From the NCBI GenBank assembly GCA_900129675.1, contig FSRD01000001.1, positions 8,359,501 through 8,423,500 of the forward strand: a stretch of 64,000 nucleotides of DNA, in the 5' to 3' direction. The translations under genes and the position numbers were made by a program. The number at the start of each line of letters is the position of its first letter. Position 1 is the stretch's first letter. Source of the stretch: Bradyrhizobium erythrophlei (GTDB taxonomy: Bacteria; Pseudomonadota; Alphaproteobacteria; Rhizobiales; Xanthobacteraceae). Shown piece after piece: positions 27,874-37,663 of this stretch. The notes beneath the pieces are model-generated. The model searched no databases. It had not been told where the DNA came from and worked only from the letters and a program-made list of their open reading frames with translations.

Positions 27874-30366
27874 TCACGCCGTCGTGCCCCGCAAGCTGTC
27901 CGCGAGCGCGGAAAGCACATCGGCAAATTTTCTCGCGGTTTCCGGTGCCGGCAGCGGCATTTTGAGGTTTTGCGCACCGGTGTTTGGATCGCGCTCAATC
28001 CACGGATGCGCCGCGGCGTCCGGATTGCTGGCAGCCGCCAGCGCGGCAATGAACTGAGCGCCAACCTGCGCCAGGGCCTGCCACGGGTCGGAACTCGTAT
28101 CGCGCGGTGGCACTGCGGACCCATCGGCCCGAGCCATTGCCGTCGCTCGAGCGTCAACGCTTGGATCCGCACCGGCCGCTTCCACCGATCCCGCGCCACC
28201 GGCGGTGAGTTTATTTGTCACTTCCTCTGCCGGCGTCACGGCCTCGCCCTCACCCATATTTCCGGTGACGCTCTCCACCTCCTTCATGAAGCGGCTGAGA
28301 CGCGAGCCGCCGAGCGAAATCTCACCGCTACCGCCGTCGAGAATTCCGGCCGACAAGGAGCGTTTGAACGCCAGCGTCGAAAGCATCCCCTCCTCGATGG
28401 TGCCCTTTGCCACGAAATTGATGACCCGCACCGGTCGCACCTGACCCATGCGATGGATGCGAGCGATACGTTGTTCGAGGACCGCCGGATTCCACGGCAG
28501 ATCCATGCTCACCAAGGTCGAAGCATGCTGCAGATTGAGACCGGTGCTCCCGGCATCGGTCGACAGAAACACGCGGCAAGCGGGGTCGTCGCGAAACCGC
28601 TCGATCAGTGCCGGGCGCTTGTCCGACGGCACACCGCCGTGGAAACTGACGTAGCCGAGCCCCCGCGCTTCGAGGCGGCGGATGACGATGTCATGGGTCC
28701 GCGTCCATTGCGAAAACACCACCGCCTTGGCGTCGGGCTCAGCGAATAATTCGTCGAACAGTGCCGCCAATTCGTCCGCCTTGACACCATGGTCGGATTC
28801 CTGATCCAGCAGGTAGGTGCTGTTGCACGACATGCGCATGTTCTGCAGGGCACACATCAGCCGCCGCTGATCCTTGTCCGACAGAAACCTGGTCTTGCGC
28901 CAGCGCCTGACGATTTTCCCCACCTCGTCGGCGTTTTCCTCATGATATTTCATCTGCGACTCCGTCATCGGCACCAGCAGGTTCTGGTCGGTCCGGCTCG
29001 GCAGTTCCCGCAGTACCTCGGATTTGCGGCGGCGAATCAAGATCGGCGCCAGCGTTTGGCCGATCTTCTCCAGCCCGGTATAGCCGGTGACTCGACCGGC
29101 TTCGTCCTTGACCTGATGCTCGTGCAGCAGCTTCCAGGTTGGCCCCAGCCGATGCTGATCGACGAACTGAACGATGGAGATCAATTCCTCCAGCTTGTTT
29201 TCCAGCGGCGTGCCGGTCAGCACGATCGCATAGGAGCTATCAATCCGCTTCAAGGCGCGCGCCGCAATGGTGTTCCAGTTCTTCACCCGTTGGGCTTCAT
29301 CGACGATGACCAGTTCGGGCGCCCATGCGGCAATCAGGTCGAGATCGGGTTGGAGTTTCTCGTAGTTCGTGATCTTGCAGAAGTCGTCGTGGGCGTAGTC
29401 CTTCTGCCGCTGCGCTCGGCCGCCGTTGATGACGCGTGCAGCATCCTCACCTTGCCGCCCCGAGAAACGCGCAATCTCGCTTTGCCATTGATATTTGAGG
29501 GACGTTGGGCAGACCACCAGAACTTTCGAGACGCCAAAATCCCGCGCCAATATTTCTGTCGCGGCGATTGCCTGTATCGTCTTGCCGAGTCCCATATCGT
29601 CGCCGATGAGGGCCCGGCCGTTCCGCACTGCGAACAGCGCGCCCTCAGCCTGGTAGGGATAGAGTGGCACCTTCAAAAGAGACCGCAGCTTGGGATCAGT
29701 GGCGCCGCGCGGGAACAACTGCTCGAGCTTTGAAGCCCGACGGTCCGCGTCCCGTCTCCCGGCGACGAAATCGAGCGCATCGTCGTACGCGCGCAACTCG
29801 TGACCGCTCTTCGACACCATGGTCATGAAGCGGTCCAGTTCGTCAAGGCGATCGTCCGGCAATAGTCCATTGTGCCCGGCGTCGAACAAATCGGCGGCGG
29901 CCTCACTCACCTCCGGCGGGCAATCCGTTCCGGCGCGAAAATGCACGCGGCGTTTGCCATCATTACGTAGATATAACTCGGAAAACGCCGGCTGGTAACC
30001 GCGCGCGAACGCCGTCCTGGCACCGCGCATTTTTTCCAGTCGCGCAAGCGTGAATTCCAGATGCTTGCAGGTTCCCAACTCGCTGGTGGCATAATCCGGG
30101 CATGAACAGAAATTGCCGCCCGGTCCCAAGCCTCGAATCGCCACGCGATAGCTGGACTTCGAAACGGGATTGCTGACCCGAAATTCGGAGAAAAAAGGTT
30201 CGCTGCCGAGGTTTTCGAGCCCGAACGCTTGCTCGCGGCCGAACTGGCGGCGCAAGCCGCGTTGCCAAGCCAGCGGCGATAGATCGGCGGGCGCATGGGT
30301 GCGGGAGAGCTTCGGTTCCTTCTTCGGCTTGGCAGTGAAATTCAGGTTTCGGCGCGTGGATTTCAT
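27874..30366 (-). CDS. SNF2-family DEAD/DEAH helicase with SWIM zinc finger
   Basis: An 830-residue protein. An N-terminal SWIM-type zinc finger (CSCPDYATSELGTCKH, about residues 95-115) precedes a SNF2 ATPase: Walker A DDMGLGKT, Walker B DEAQRVKN, the TGTPLENKL motif III region and a helicase C domain with STDAGSTGLNLQ and QRIARIHRMGQ. Such proteins are ATP-driven DNA translocases possibly remodelling protein-DNA complexes. ATG 30366 is favoured over a TTG at 30402. The C-terminal ~140 residues are low complexity followed by a short conserved-looking tail. Confidence 0.93.
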   Translation of the reverse strand: MKSTRRNLNFTAKPKKEPKLSRTHAPADLSPLAWQRGLRRQFGREQAFGLENLGSEPFFSEFRVSNPVSKSSYRVAIRGLGPGGNFCSCPDYATSELGTCKHLEFTLARLEKMRGARTAFARGYQPAFSELYLRNDGKRRVHFRAGTDCPPEVSEAAADLFDAGHNGLLPDDRLDELDRFMTMVSKSGHELRAYDDALDFVAGRRDADRRASKLEQLFPRGATDPKLRSLLKVPLYPYQAEGALFAVRNGRALIGDDMGLGKTIQAIAATEILARDFGVSKVLVVCPTSLKYQWQSEIARFSGRQGEDAARVINGGRAQRQKDYAHDDFCKITNYEKLQPDLDLIAAWAPELVIVDEAQRVKNWNTIAARALKRIDSSYAIVLTGTPLENKLEELISIVQFVDQHRLGPTWKLLHEHQVKDEAGRVTGYTGLEKIGQTLAPILIRRRKSEVLRELPSRTDQNLLVPMTESQMKYHEENADEVGKIVRRWRKTRFLSDKDQRRLMCALQNMRMSCNSTYLLDQESDHGVKADELAALFDELFAEPDAKAVVFSQWTRTHDIVIRRLEARGLGYVSFHGGVPSDKRPALIERFRDDPACRVFLSTDAGSTGLNLQHASTLVSMDLPWNPAVLEQRIARIHRMGQVRPVRVINFVAKGTIEEGMLSTLAFKRSLSAGILDGGSGEISLGGSRLSRFMKEVESVTGNMGEGEAVTPAEEVTNKLTAGGAGSVEAAGADPSVDARATAMARADGSAVPPRDTSSDPWQALAQVGAQFIAALAAASNPDAAAHPWIERDPNTGAQNLKMPLPAPETARKFADVLSALADSLRGTTA

Positions 30367-30560
30367 GGCAGGACGTCCGTTCGAAAGAGGTTTCGCGGCC
30401 AACGAAGATTTCGAACAAGCCGAGTTCGCGGCCCAACGGCTTCATCCTAGAACAATCCGCGCAAGGGTTCGACCGGCCTCATGCTCATATTTGGGGACGT
30501 TTAATAACCATCGGTCGAGATAGCCTTGGTCGCTCCCGCTCAATCATTGCTGACGACATA

Positions 30561-31271
30561 TCAAATCCGCTTCTGCAACACCGTCACATGCAGGCGACGG
30601 CGGATTTCCATTCCCTGCCGCCGGTAGAGCGCGATCGCGGATGTGTTGTTCGAAAACACATGCAGGAACGGAATCTCTCCGCGCGACACGATCTGGCGGG
30701 CAACCGCGCCAAGCAGCATTTGCGCGTAACCGCGGCCGCGGTGATCGGGATGCACGCAGACGGCCGTCATCTCAGTGTAGTTGCCCGGCTTCATTCGCTC
30801 GCCCGTCATCGCGACGAGCTGACCATCGATGCGGATGCCGAGAAAAGTACCCAGCTCATGCGTGCGCGCGCTGAAGGGGCCGGGTTTTGTGAGCTCGGTC
30901 AACGCGATCATCTCTGGAACATCGTTGACGCCGAGTGTGACGATCTCACCCCCAGGAAGCGAGCTTTCCGCGACCGTTCCAATCATCTGCTCTCCAGTTT
31001 CGGCAAGCACAATCTTGAACTCATCGGGCGCAGTCACGGCGTCCGGCGTGAACAACACGGCGATTTCGGATCCGGACAGGATCGCGCCGAGCGCGGCGAA
31101 ACTCTTTGGCGACATATCCACCATGTCCGCGAACGGCGCGATCGCAGGCGGATAGCGCCGCGCCAGGGCACCGCCTTCCGCCAGCCCCTGTTGCCGGGTC
31201 GTCAGCGCGCTCCAGATCGGACGATCAAGCGGATGCACCGGACACGGACGACTTTTACTTGCCACGGGCAT
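30561..31271 (-). CDS. GNAT-family N-acetyltransferase
   Basis: A 236-residue protein with a C-terminal GNAT fold: motif A VCVHPDHRGRGYAQMLL (about residue 170) and motif B HVFSNNTSAIALYRRQGME. The N-terminal half resembles GNATs with an extra FR47-like arrangement. The acceptor substrate is unknown. Its start overlaps the end of the M20 hydrolase gene by 17 bp, so the two are coupled. Confidence 0.9.
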   Translation of the reverse strand: MPVASKSRPCPVHPLDRPIWSALTTRQQGLAEGGALARRYPPAIAPFADMVDMSPKSFAALGAILSGSEIAVLFTPDAVTAPDEFKIVLAETGEQMIGTVAESSLPGGEIVTLGVNDVPEMIALTELTKPGPFSARTHELGTFLGIRIDGQLVAMTGERMKPGNYTEMTAVCVHPDHRGRGYAQMLLGAVARQIVSRGEIPFLHVFSNNTSAIALYRRQGMEIRRRLHVTVLQKRI

Positions 31272-32592
31272 GCTGATCGAACGCGCTGAGTACGGCCAGC
31301 GTCATGGCCGTAACGCCGGTTTCGATGGTCGGCTTCGGCACCGGCGCGAATAGCGGCGAATGATTGGACGGCAATTCAGGTCCGGTGCCGTTGATTGCCG
31401 CGACGAAGCGCTCCGGTTCGTAGACGCCGATGTTGAAAAACATCGACGGCACCCCGGCATTGACGAACTCGGAATAATCCTCGCTCGGCGTGCCCGGCGG
31501 CGAGGTCCTGAACTTGTCGCCGAACGCGGCCTTCAGCACCTTTTCGGCGGTCGCAACCACCTGGGGATCGTTCATCACCGCCTTGGCGCCCTCAGTGATC
31601 TTGATATCGGGTGCGGGCGCATTCGACATCTCAGCAGCGGCCTTCGCCGTCCGCTCGATCCCTGCCAGCATTTTGGCGCGGACCTCGGGCTTGAAGGTAC
31701 GGATGGTTCCACGCAGCAGCACGTCGTCGGGAATGATGTTTTCGGCCGTCCCGCCCTGAATGGCACCGATGCTGACCACGCCGAATTCGGTCGGGTCCTT
31801 TTCGCGGCTGATCACGCTTTGCACGTCGACGACGAAGCGTGCGGCCATCATGACGGGATCGATGGTCCGCTGCGGCGCCGCGCCGTGGCCGCCGCGGCCG
31901 TGGAACATAATTTCGAGGCTGTCGGAATTCGACGAGCCGATGCCGACGCGATAGCTGATGGAGCCGTAGGCGAAGGGCCCGTCATGCAGGGCAAAGCCGA
32001 AATCGGGCTTCTTGAATCGCGTGAACAGGCCATCGGCGAGCATCGCCTTGGCGCCCGACACCGTTTCTTCGGCGGGCTGGGCGATGAACATCAGCGTGCC
32101 TTGCCACTGGTCTTTCAGGCCGACCAGCGTCTTTGCCGTCCCTACCCAGCTCGCCATGTGGATGTCGTGACCGCAGCTGTGCGCCACAAACGTCTCCCGT
32201 CCGTTCCAAACGGTCTTGTCGTGGCTTGCATAGGTAAGACCGGTTTTCTCTTCCATCGGCAGCGCGTCGAGCTCGGTGCGCACCATGATGGTGGGACCGT
32301 CGCCATTCCTGTAGATGGCGACCAGCCCGGTCTTGCCGACCTTCTCGGTAACCTCAAAGCCGAGCGCGCGCATTTCAGCGGCGAGTTTTGCGGCGGTCTT
32401 GACCTCCTGGAAGGCGATCTCCGGATGCGCATGGATATCCTTGTAGAGGGCATCCAGCCTTGGATAGTCGGCTTCGACCGATTTCTCGATCGTGGCCTTG
32501 AGGCGCGCAACGTCCATCTCTGCGTGCGCGGGCAAGAACGTCGCCGCACACAGTGCCGCCGACATCAGGAAAGGCCTGACAAAATGTTTCAT
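31255..32592 (-). CDS. Secreted M20-family amidohydrolase
   Basis: A 445-residue zinc hydrolase of the M20 aminoacylase/hippurate hydrolase group with a signal peptide (FLMSAALCAATFLPAHA), so periplasmic. Metal-binding CGHDIHMAS (about residue 140), the acidic QPAEETVSGAK and GGHGAAPQ stretches are intact. Periplasmic M20 enzymes of this kind hydrolyse N-acyl amino acids or amides; the substrate here is unknown. ATG 32592 is the signal-peptide start. An IS element lies 98 bp upstream and may have displaced its promoter. Confidence 0.92.
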   Translation of the reverse strand: MKHFVRPFLMSAALCAATFLPAHAEMDVARLKATIEKSVEADYPRLDALYKDIHAHPEIAFQEVKTAAKLAAEMRALGFEVTEKVGKTGLVAIYRNGDGPTIMVRTELDALPMEEKTGLTYASHDKTVWNGRETFVAHSCGHDIHMASWVGTAKTLVGLKDQWQGTLMFIAQPAEETVSGAKAMLADGLFTRFKKPDFGFALHDGPFAYGSISYRVGIGSSNSDSLEIMFHGRGGHGAAPQRTIDPVMMAARFVVDVQSVISREKDPTEFGVVSIGAIQGGTAENIIPDDVLLRGTIRTFKPEVRAKMLAGIERTAKAAAEMSNAPAPDIKITEGAKAVMNDPQVVATAEKVLKAAFGDKFRTSPPGTPSEDYSEFVNAGVPSMFFNIGVYEPERFVAAINGTGPELPSNHSPLFAPVPKPTIETGVTAMTLAVLSAFDQHARGK

Positions 32593-32690
32593 GGCAATGA
32601 CGCTCCCTGTGTGCCCAAATCCGAATTTCACGATCGAACGCGAAATTGCACGAGACGGACAGCTTGAACCCCCGATAGATGGGTGTCTAG

Positions 32691-34287
32691 CAGCCTGTCG
32701 GACTGAGGTGTCGATCTTGGCATGTGCAGACGATGGCGTGCTGCACCTGGGTGACGGACGGATTCAATAGTCCCTGAGGGACGAATGCGACGTCAGCGAG
32801 CATTCCGGTGCCGAGCGGAACGCCGCGTAGGGACGGCGGGCGCTTCAAGCGGCCGCCAGGGCGAACATTCGCTTCATATTCCACGCCATGGTGACGAGGC
32901 TCCACTCACCTTGCACCTTCTCAAGGCCGCGCAACAGGAACTGGCGGAAGCCCATCACCGATTTGATGATCCCGAACACCGGTTCCGGGGTCTGCTTGCG
33001 CAGGGCATAGAGCTTCTTGCCTTCGGGCGTCTGCAGACGGTAGCTCATGGCATCGAGCGCCGTTGGGTTCTGCGGCGCCGGCGGTGCTTTTGCAAAGCGC
33101 TCCGACAGGGGCGGATAATGCGATTGCCGGCCCTGCGCGATCATCGGGTCGATCTGCGCCGCCGCGCACAGCATGACGTTGGCTTCACTGAAGTAGCCGG
33201 TGTCCGCCAACAAAGTGGTCGGCTTTCCCAGCTCCGCCGGCAAGGCCTCGATCCGCTTCAGCAACGGCTCGATCTGCTGCTTGTCGTTGGGCGCCTGAAC
33301 CACCTGCGCGGCGATCACCAGGAGGCTGTTCGCCGCCACCACCGCCTGGGCGTTGTAGCACTGCTCGAAGCCACCGCCTGCCACCGGCATGATGCGCGAC
33401 TCTTCGTCGGTCAGATTGATCTGATCGGTTGGCAGCGCACCTTCGGTAGGGGGCTGGGGCGGCTTGCCTCCGGACTTCTTGCCGGTGGCCTTGGCCTTTG
33501 CCGCACGCGCCGCCAGCTTGGCCTCATGCTCGGCCTTCTCCCGTTCATACCGCTCTTTGGCGCGGGCTTCGATCTTGGCGCGGGCCTCGGCAAGCTTCGC
33601 CAAGCGCTTCTCGCGGCGTGCCAATTCCTCAGGAATTGACATGCCGTCGGGCACATCCGCTTTGTCCGCGGCTTCCGCCCGCGCCAGCAGATCGGCCACT
33701 TCCGCCTTCAATTGCGCCTCAATCTTGCCGGCGTGCTCATACGACAGCGCGCTGTGCCGGCTGGCGTTGGCGTGGATCTTCGTGCCGTCGAGCGCAACGG
33801 TGCCGATCTTGAGCATCCCCATCTCGCGCGCCAGCTCCAGCAGCCGCACGAACAGCCCCTCGATCTCCTTGAGAAAGCGCCGCCGAAATGTCGCGATCGT
33901 GTCGTGATCGGGATGCTCGTTCGCCGCAATGAAGCGGAACGCCACCGAATCGTACGTCGCCCGCTCCAGCTTCCGGCTCGAGAACACGCCCGTCGCATAT
34001 CCGTATACGAGCAGACCCAGCAGCAGCGCGGGATGGTACGAAGCCGATCCCGCTCCCCGGTAGCTGTTGCTCATCGCCGAAAGATCCAGCCCATCAATGA
34101 CCTCGACAACGAAGCGCGCCAAGTGCCTCTCAGGAAGCCACTCGTCCACCGACGGCGGCAGAAGGTATCCGGTCTCGCGATCGATCGTACGGAAATTGCT
34201 CAACGGCGCCCCACCCAGTCGAAGAAAGGCCGAATCAATGCATCGATTCTACCTAACCCCGCTCGCTCCGCTAAGTCCGACAGGCTG
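32691..34287 (-). mobile_element. IS1182-type insertion sequence, apparently intact
   Basis: A 1597-bp element with terminal inverted repeats beginning CAGCCTGTCGGACT (32691) and ending AGTCCGACAGGCTG (34287), and flanked on both sides by CTAG (32687-32690 and 34288-34291). Since CTAG is itself palindromic, it can be read as a 4-bp target duplication or as part of longer ends. It carries one intact transposase gene and inserted at the edge of a dispersed repeat. Confidence 0.9.
32845..34203 (-). CDS. IS1182-family transposase
   Basis: A 452-residue DDE transposase. It starts with TTG at 34203 (SNFRTIDRETGYLLPPSVDE) and has an N-terminal DUF772-type domain. The catalytic acids are in VALDGTKIHANAS, LLADTGYFSE and EPVFGIIKSVMG, followed by the C-terminal MGFRQFLLRGLEKV. 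A Lys/Ala/Glu-rich coiled region lies in the middle. No frameshift was seen, so it may be functional. Confidence 0.93.
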   Translation of the reverse strand: MSNFRTIDRETGYLLPPSVDEWLPERHLARFVVEVIDGLDLSAMSNSYRGAGSASYHPALLLGLLVYGYATGVFSSRKLERATYDSVAFRFIAANEHPDHDTIATFRRRFLKEIEGLFVRLLELAREMGMLKIGTVALDGTKIHANASRHSALSYEHAGKIEAQLKAEVADLLARAEAADKADVPDGMSIPEELARREKRLAKLAEARAKIEARAKERYEREKAEHEAKLAARAAKAKATGKKSGGKPPQPPTEGALPTDQINLTDEESRIMPVAGGGFEQCYNAQAVVAANSLLVIAAQVVQAPNDKQQIEPLLKRIEALPAELGKPTTLLADTGYFSEANVMLCAAAQIDPMIAQGRQSHYPPLSERFAKAPPAPQNPTALDAMSYRLQTPEGKKLYALRKQTPEPVFGIIKSVMGFRQFLLRGLEKVQGEWSLVTMAWNMKRMFALAAA

Positions 34288-34289
34288 CT

Positions 34290-34412
34290 AGAGCATCGGT
34301 TCTGATCGAATCAGAACCAATGCGCTGGATTCTTGTTTTGACGCGTTTTCTTCGCGCAAACCGGTATCCACCCCGGATCAAGTCCGGGGCAGGCTTTCGC
34401 TCGAAACGCTCT
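34290..34412. repeat. Dispersed AGAGC...GCTCT repeat, copy A
   Basis: A ~123-bp repeat with hairpin CGGTTCTGATCGAATCAGAACC and GACGCGTTTTCTTCGCGCAAACC. It is the reverse-oriented counterpart of the copy at 37664-37764 but has an extra CCCCGGATCAAGTCCGGGG palindrome inside. Its right edge supplies the stop codon of the Lin0512 gene. Confidence 0.8.
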
Positions 34413-34761
34413 AGCCTGCCGCGCCGTCATCGAGACTAACGATCACGGCGGCATTGGCGATGAGGATGGAATCACTGCCCTGCTCGGCAGGAATCTCCAG
34501 TCCGCCCTTCACCGCGGTCACGGTCACCGTGCCGTAAGGCAGCTCTTTCGCGACCGCAGCGGTGTCGACCGCGCTCGGGTCCGGCACGCCGATCGTGACA
34601 TCGACGAACATGTCCTTTGCGGTCTTGCCCAGCATTCGGAAGAACCCGAGGCTCGAATGGCGGATCGCGTCGGAGACCGCCCGTTTGGCCGCCTTCGTCG
34701 CGTCGCGTCCGTGAACATCAACGCCCATGCCCATTTCGGTGATACAGCGCACTCGTGCCAT
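34411..34761 (-). CDS. Lin0512 family protein
   Basis: A 116-residue conserved protein of unknown function. MARVRCITEMGMGVDVHGRD and the SLGFFRMLGKTAKDMFVDV and VPDPSAVDTAAV stretches match the Lin0512 family. ATG 34761 is the family start. The TAG stop lies at the edge of the neighbouring dispersed repeat. Role unknown. Confidence 0.85.
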   Translation of the reverse strand: MARVRCITEMGMGVDVHGRDATKAAKRAVSDAIRHSSLGFFRMLGKTAKDMFVDVTIGVPDPSAVDTAAVAKELPYGTVTVTAVKGGLEIPAEQGSDSILIANAAVIVSLDDGAAG

Positions 34762-34857
34762 TCGATTTCCTGCTCTGGTTTGGAGCCATGAAGCCAATAG
34801 CTTCCGCGAACTCGCAGAGTCAATCCATCGCGACGCATGGCCAGGGCACGCTACATT

Positions 34858-35085
34858 TCAGCCTGGCGGCATCTTGTCGAATCTTGGCAGGGCCGGATCG
34901 AGATGGTCCCAAGCATAACCACGCACGCCGTAGGTCACCATTTGCGGCCTGTATTGGCTGGTATCGTCAAGGCTCGCCGCGTGCACCGTGAAAAGATCAG
35001 GCATCGCTGCAAACGTCAGATAGACCGGCGATCCGCAAGGTGGAGCAGAACGCGCGCGTCTTGATTCCGGCTTTGGGTAAAATAT
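34858..35085 (-). pseudogene. Truncated, frameshifted GFA-family (glutathione-dependent formaldehyde-activating-like) gene
   Basis: Reading leftward, the last ~60 codons to TGA 34860-34858 encode CGSPVYLTFAAMPDLFTVHA and a tail ending AWDHLDPALPRFDKMPPG, a good GFA/CENP-V-family C-terminus. The preceding AGIKTRAFCST is in a different frame; a one-base change in the TCCACCTTGCGG stretch (35036-35047) breaks the join at what should be FCSTCGSP. The first half with the CHC zinc motif is missing. So this is a decayed gene. Confidence 0.75.
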
Positions 35086-35132
35086 CGACTATATGCACTT
35101 CTTCCTTCCAGTGTTGATTGCTGCACAAATTT

Positions 35133-35540
35133 TCAGGACGATCCGATCTTCGATGCTTCCGAATGCTGCAATTTCATGGGATCGGGTTCCGGCGACGGCG
35201 TCGAGGCGCGGCCCCTTCGTCGTCTGGAGATCAGCTTCAGCCAGGGCCCCAAATGGAAGGCACTCATCAGCAGGTACATCGGCGCCATTCCGCTCAGCGG
35301 CGACGCGGCCGAGCAGAGCATCTCCGGCGGGCCGCTGGCGGGAACACCCGTAAGCAACGCCATGATGGCGAAGGTCGGCGCGGCCGCGAGGCATAGCCAG
35401 TCGGCTGCGCGAAGCGCGGCGGCGCGGCCGCTGTCGTGACGGATCACGCCGCTCGCGCGTTCGCCGGCGTAAGCCTCACCCATGATCTCTCTGCGGCAAC
35501 GTCCCGCGGTTGCGCCAACGACACCCATGATCCACCTCAT
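35133..35540 (-). CDS. Small membrane protein coupled to a DUF899 gene
   Basis: A 135-residue protein with two hydrophobic segments (DWLCLAAAPTFAIMALLTG and GMAPMYLLMSAFHLGPWL) and a basic tail. I do not recognise a named family. ATG 35540 overlaps the TGA of the DUF899 gene as ATGA, which decides this start and shows coupling. It is probably an inner-membrane protein of the same two-gene unit. Confidence 0.7.
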   Translation of the reverse strand: MRWIMGVVGATAGRCRREIMGEAYAGERASGVIRHDSGRAAALRAADWLCLAAAPTFAIMALLTGVPASGPPEMLCSAASPLSGMAPMYLLMSAFHLGPWLKLISRRRRGRASTPSPEPDPMKLQHSEASKIGSS

Positions 35541-36307
35541 TGCCTGTCGTATTGATCATGGTGGCGCCACCAGAGGCCCGTCTCGTTGCGCCCCCTCGGG
35601 GCGCGGTCGAGCCACTGGTACATGCCCCACAGGCCATCCAGTCCGCGCGCATAGGTGGAATAGGTGTGGTAGACGACGCCGTCCTCATGCGTGAACGCGC
35701 TCATGCCCGGTCGCTGACGCATGAACCCGGCGGTGTCGGTTCCGGCCATCGCAGCGAAGGCGACAGGCCCCTCGGCGGCGGCTTCCGGCTTGGCGTCCAG
35801 CACACGGCCGCTGCGCTTGTAGTTGTAGTCGATGCCCCCGGCGCGCTGTTGCTGCTCAGTGATCGACACGTTGAAGTCGAAGTTGAACTCGCCGCCCTGC
35901 GAAGACGCCCAGGGGAACGTCCACCCCATCCGCCGCTTGAACGCCTGCAATTTTGCCAGCGGCGCCAGCGATACCGCGGAAAGCATGACGTCATGGTTCG
36001 CCAAATGGACGGCGAAGCCGTTGAAGCCATCCGCGATCGCCGAGCAGGACGGACACCCCGCCGCATAATCGGGCCCGAACATGAAGTGGTAGACGAGGAG
36101 CTGCGAGCGCCCTCTGAACAGGTCCACCAGCGAGGCATCCCCTTCATCAGTCTCGAATCGGTACGTCTTGTCGACGCGCACCCACGGCAACGCCTGACGC
36201 CGCCGCGCCAATTCGTCGCTGCGCCGCGTCAGGTCTTTTTCCGCCTCGAGCAGTTCGAGCCGCGCCGTCAGCCATTGTTCACGCGTTCCGGTCGTGTGTA
36301 TCGTCAT
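35537..36307 (-). CDS. DUF899 family (thioredoxin-like) protein
   Basis: A 256-residue member of DUF899, a thioredoxin-fold family. The features are EQWLTARLELLEAEKDLTRR at the start, YHFMFGPDYAAGCPSCSAIADG with a CPSC site at about residue 106, and FNFDFNVS. The CxxC suggests a redox role. It is divergent from a HTH regulator (120-bp gap), which may control it. A second DUF899 gene is at 46928-47716. Confidence 0.88.
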   Translation of the reverse strand: MTIHTTGTREQWLTARLELLEAEKDLTRRSDELARRRQALPWVRVDKTYRFETDEGDASLVDLFRGRSQLLVYHFMFGPDYAAGCPSCSAIADGFNGFAVHLANHDVMLSAVSLAPLAKLQAFKRRMGWTFPWASSQGGEFNFDFNVSITEQQQRAGGIDYNYKRSGRVLDAKPEAAAEGPVAFAAMAGTDTAGFMRQRPGMSAFTHEDGVVYHTYSTYARGLDGLWGMYQWLDRAPRGRNETGLWWRHHDQYDRQ

Positions 36308-36427
36308 TGTTTTCTCCTGTCGTTTGTCGCCCGCAGCGTTCGCGATACGGCTTGCTGGTTGGTGGTCGTGAGATAGATTAGAGCCCGATATCGGAGGGGT
36401 GGGAGTGACAAGTGTGTCGGGATTTAG

Positions 36428-37648
36428 ATGGACTCGCTGATTACGGCCGCGGCGCGCGCGCTCGCGGCGGGTGATCCCCTCGGCGCACTGAACCGGGTCG
36501 CCCTGCGCGACGACGCGCCGGCGCTGGCACTCCGGGGCATCGCAATGGCGCAGCTCGGCGATTTCGGTCGAGCGAAAACGCTGCTGCACAGTGCGGCGCG
36601 CGCCTTCGGTCCGAAGGAGGCGGTGGCCCGCGCGCGCTGCGTCGTTGCGGAAGCCGAGATCGCGCTGGTCTCGCGCGACCTCGGCTGGCCTGCAAAAACG
36701 CTCGACGCCGCGCGGATCACGCTCGAAGCGCATGGCGACCGGCTGAATGCCGCGCATGCGCGCTATCTCGAGGTCCGGCGCCTGCTCCTGATCGGCCGCC
36801 TCGACGAGGCCGAGCGTATGCTTGCCGGGCTCGACCCTGCGCCCTTCCCGCCCGCGTCGCGGGCCGCCCACGAGCTCGTGGTGGCGGGGATCGCGATGCG
36901 ACGCCTCCATGCCAAGGCCGCGCGCGCAGCCCTCGCCCGGGCCGAACGCGCGGCGCGCCATGCCGGCATCCCTGCGCTGACCGCAGAGATCGAAAGCGCA
37001 TCTCTCATGCTGAACACACCGGCGGCACGCCTGATCGCGCGTGGCGAGGAGCGCCCGCTGCTGCTTGACGAGGTCGAAACGTTGCAGGCGTCGAAAGCGC
37101 TGGTCGTGGACGCCCTCCGTCATGTCGTGCGTGACCCGCGCGCGGCGGTCTCGCTCGCCAGGCGTCCGGTGTTGTTCGCGCTCGCCCGCGCGCTGGCCGA
37201 GGCGTGGCCCAGCGACGTGCCGAGAGATATACTGGTTGCCCGGGCCTTCGGCGGCAAGCACGCCGATGAATCGCATCGCGCCCGGTTGCGGGTCGAGATC
37301 GGGCGACTGCGCACATTGCTGCGGACGCTGGCCGGCGTGAACGCGACCAGCCAGGGCTTTGCGCTGACGCCGCGCCGCGCCCGCGAGGTCGTCGTGCTGG
37401 CGCGGCCGGTCGACGAGCGGCATGCAGCGGTCCTCGCCTTTCTCGCCGATGGCGAGTCGTGGTCGAGCTCGGCGCTGGCAATGGCGCTCGGCGCCAACCA
37501 GCGCACCGTGCAGCGGGCGCTCGACGCGCTTGCGGCAACCAGCAAGGTGCAGTCGTTCGGCCGCGGCCGTGCGCGCCGCTGGATGACCCCGTCGGTGCCG
37601 GGATTCGCGACGACCTTGTTACTCCCCGCGCCGCTGCCGAGCGACTAG
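36428..37648 (+). CDS. Helix-turn-helix protein with helical repeat N-domain
   Basis: A 406-residue Ala/Arg-rich protein. The first ~200 residues form TPR-like helices (LDEAERMLAGL, AARAALARAERAARHAG). The C-terminal third has a regulatory winged-helix signature (SALAMALGANQRTVQRALDAL) followed by GRGRARRWM. It is probably a transcriptional regulator of the divergent DUF899-membrane protein unit; that target is inferred from layout. Confidence 0.75.
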   Translation: MDSLITAAARALAAGDPLGALNRVALRDDAPALALRGIAMAQLGDFGRAKTLLHSAARAFGPKEAVARARCVVAEAEIALVSRDLGWPAKTLDAARITLEAHGDRLNAAHARYLEVRRLLLIGRLDEAERMLAGLDPAPFPPASRAAHELVVAGIAMRRLHAKAARAALARAERAARHAGIPALTAEIESASLMLNTPAARLIARGEERPLLLDEVETLQASKALVVDALRHVVRDPRAAVSLARRPVLFALARALAEAWPSDVPRDILVARAFGGKHADESHRARLRVEIGRLRTLLRTLAGVNATSQGFALTPRRAREVVVLARPVDERHAAVLAFLADGESWSSSALAMALGANQRTVQRALDALAATSKVQSFGRGRARRWMTPSVPGFATTLLLPAPLPSD

Positions 37649-37663
37649 GATGCGGACATGAGC

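Noticed and set aside
36450..37423. Extended minus-strand open frame upstream of the DUF899 gene
   Set aside because: It covers the HTH gene on the other strand and is Arg/Ala-rich without family signals; DUF899 clearly starts at 36307.
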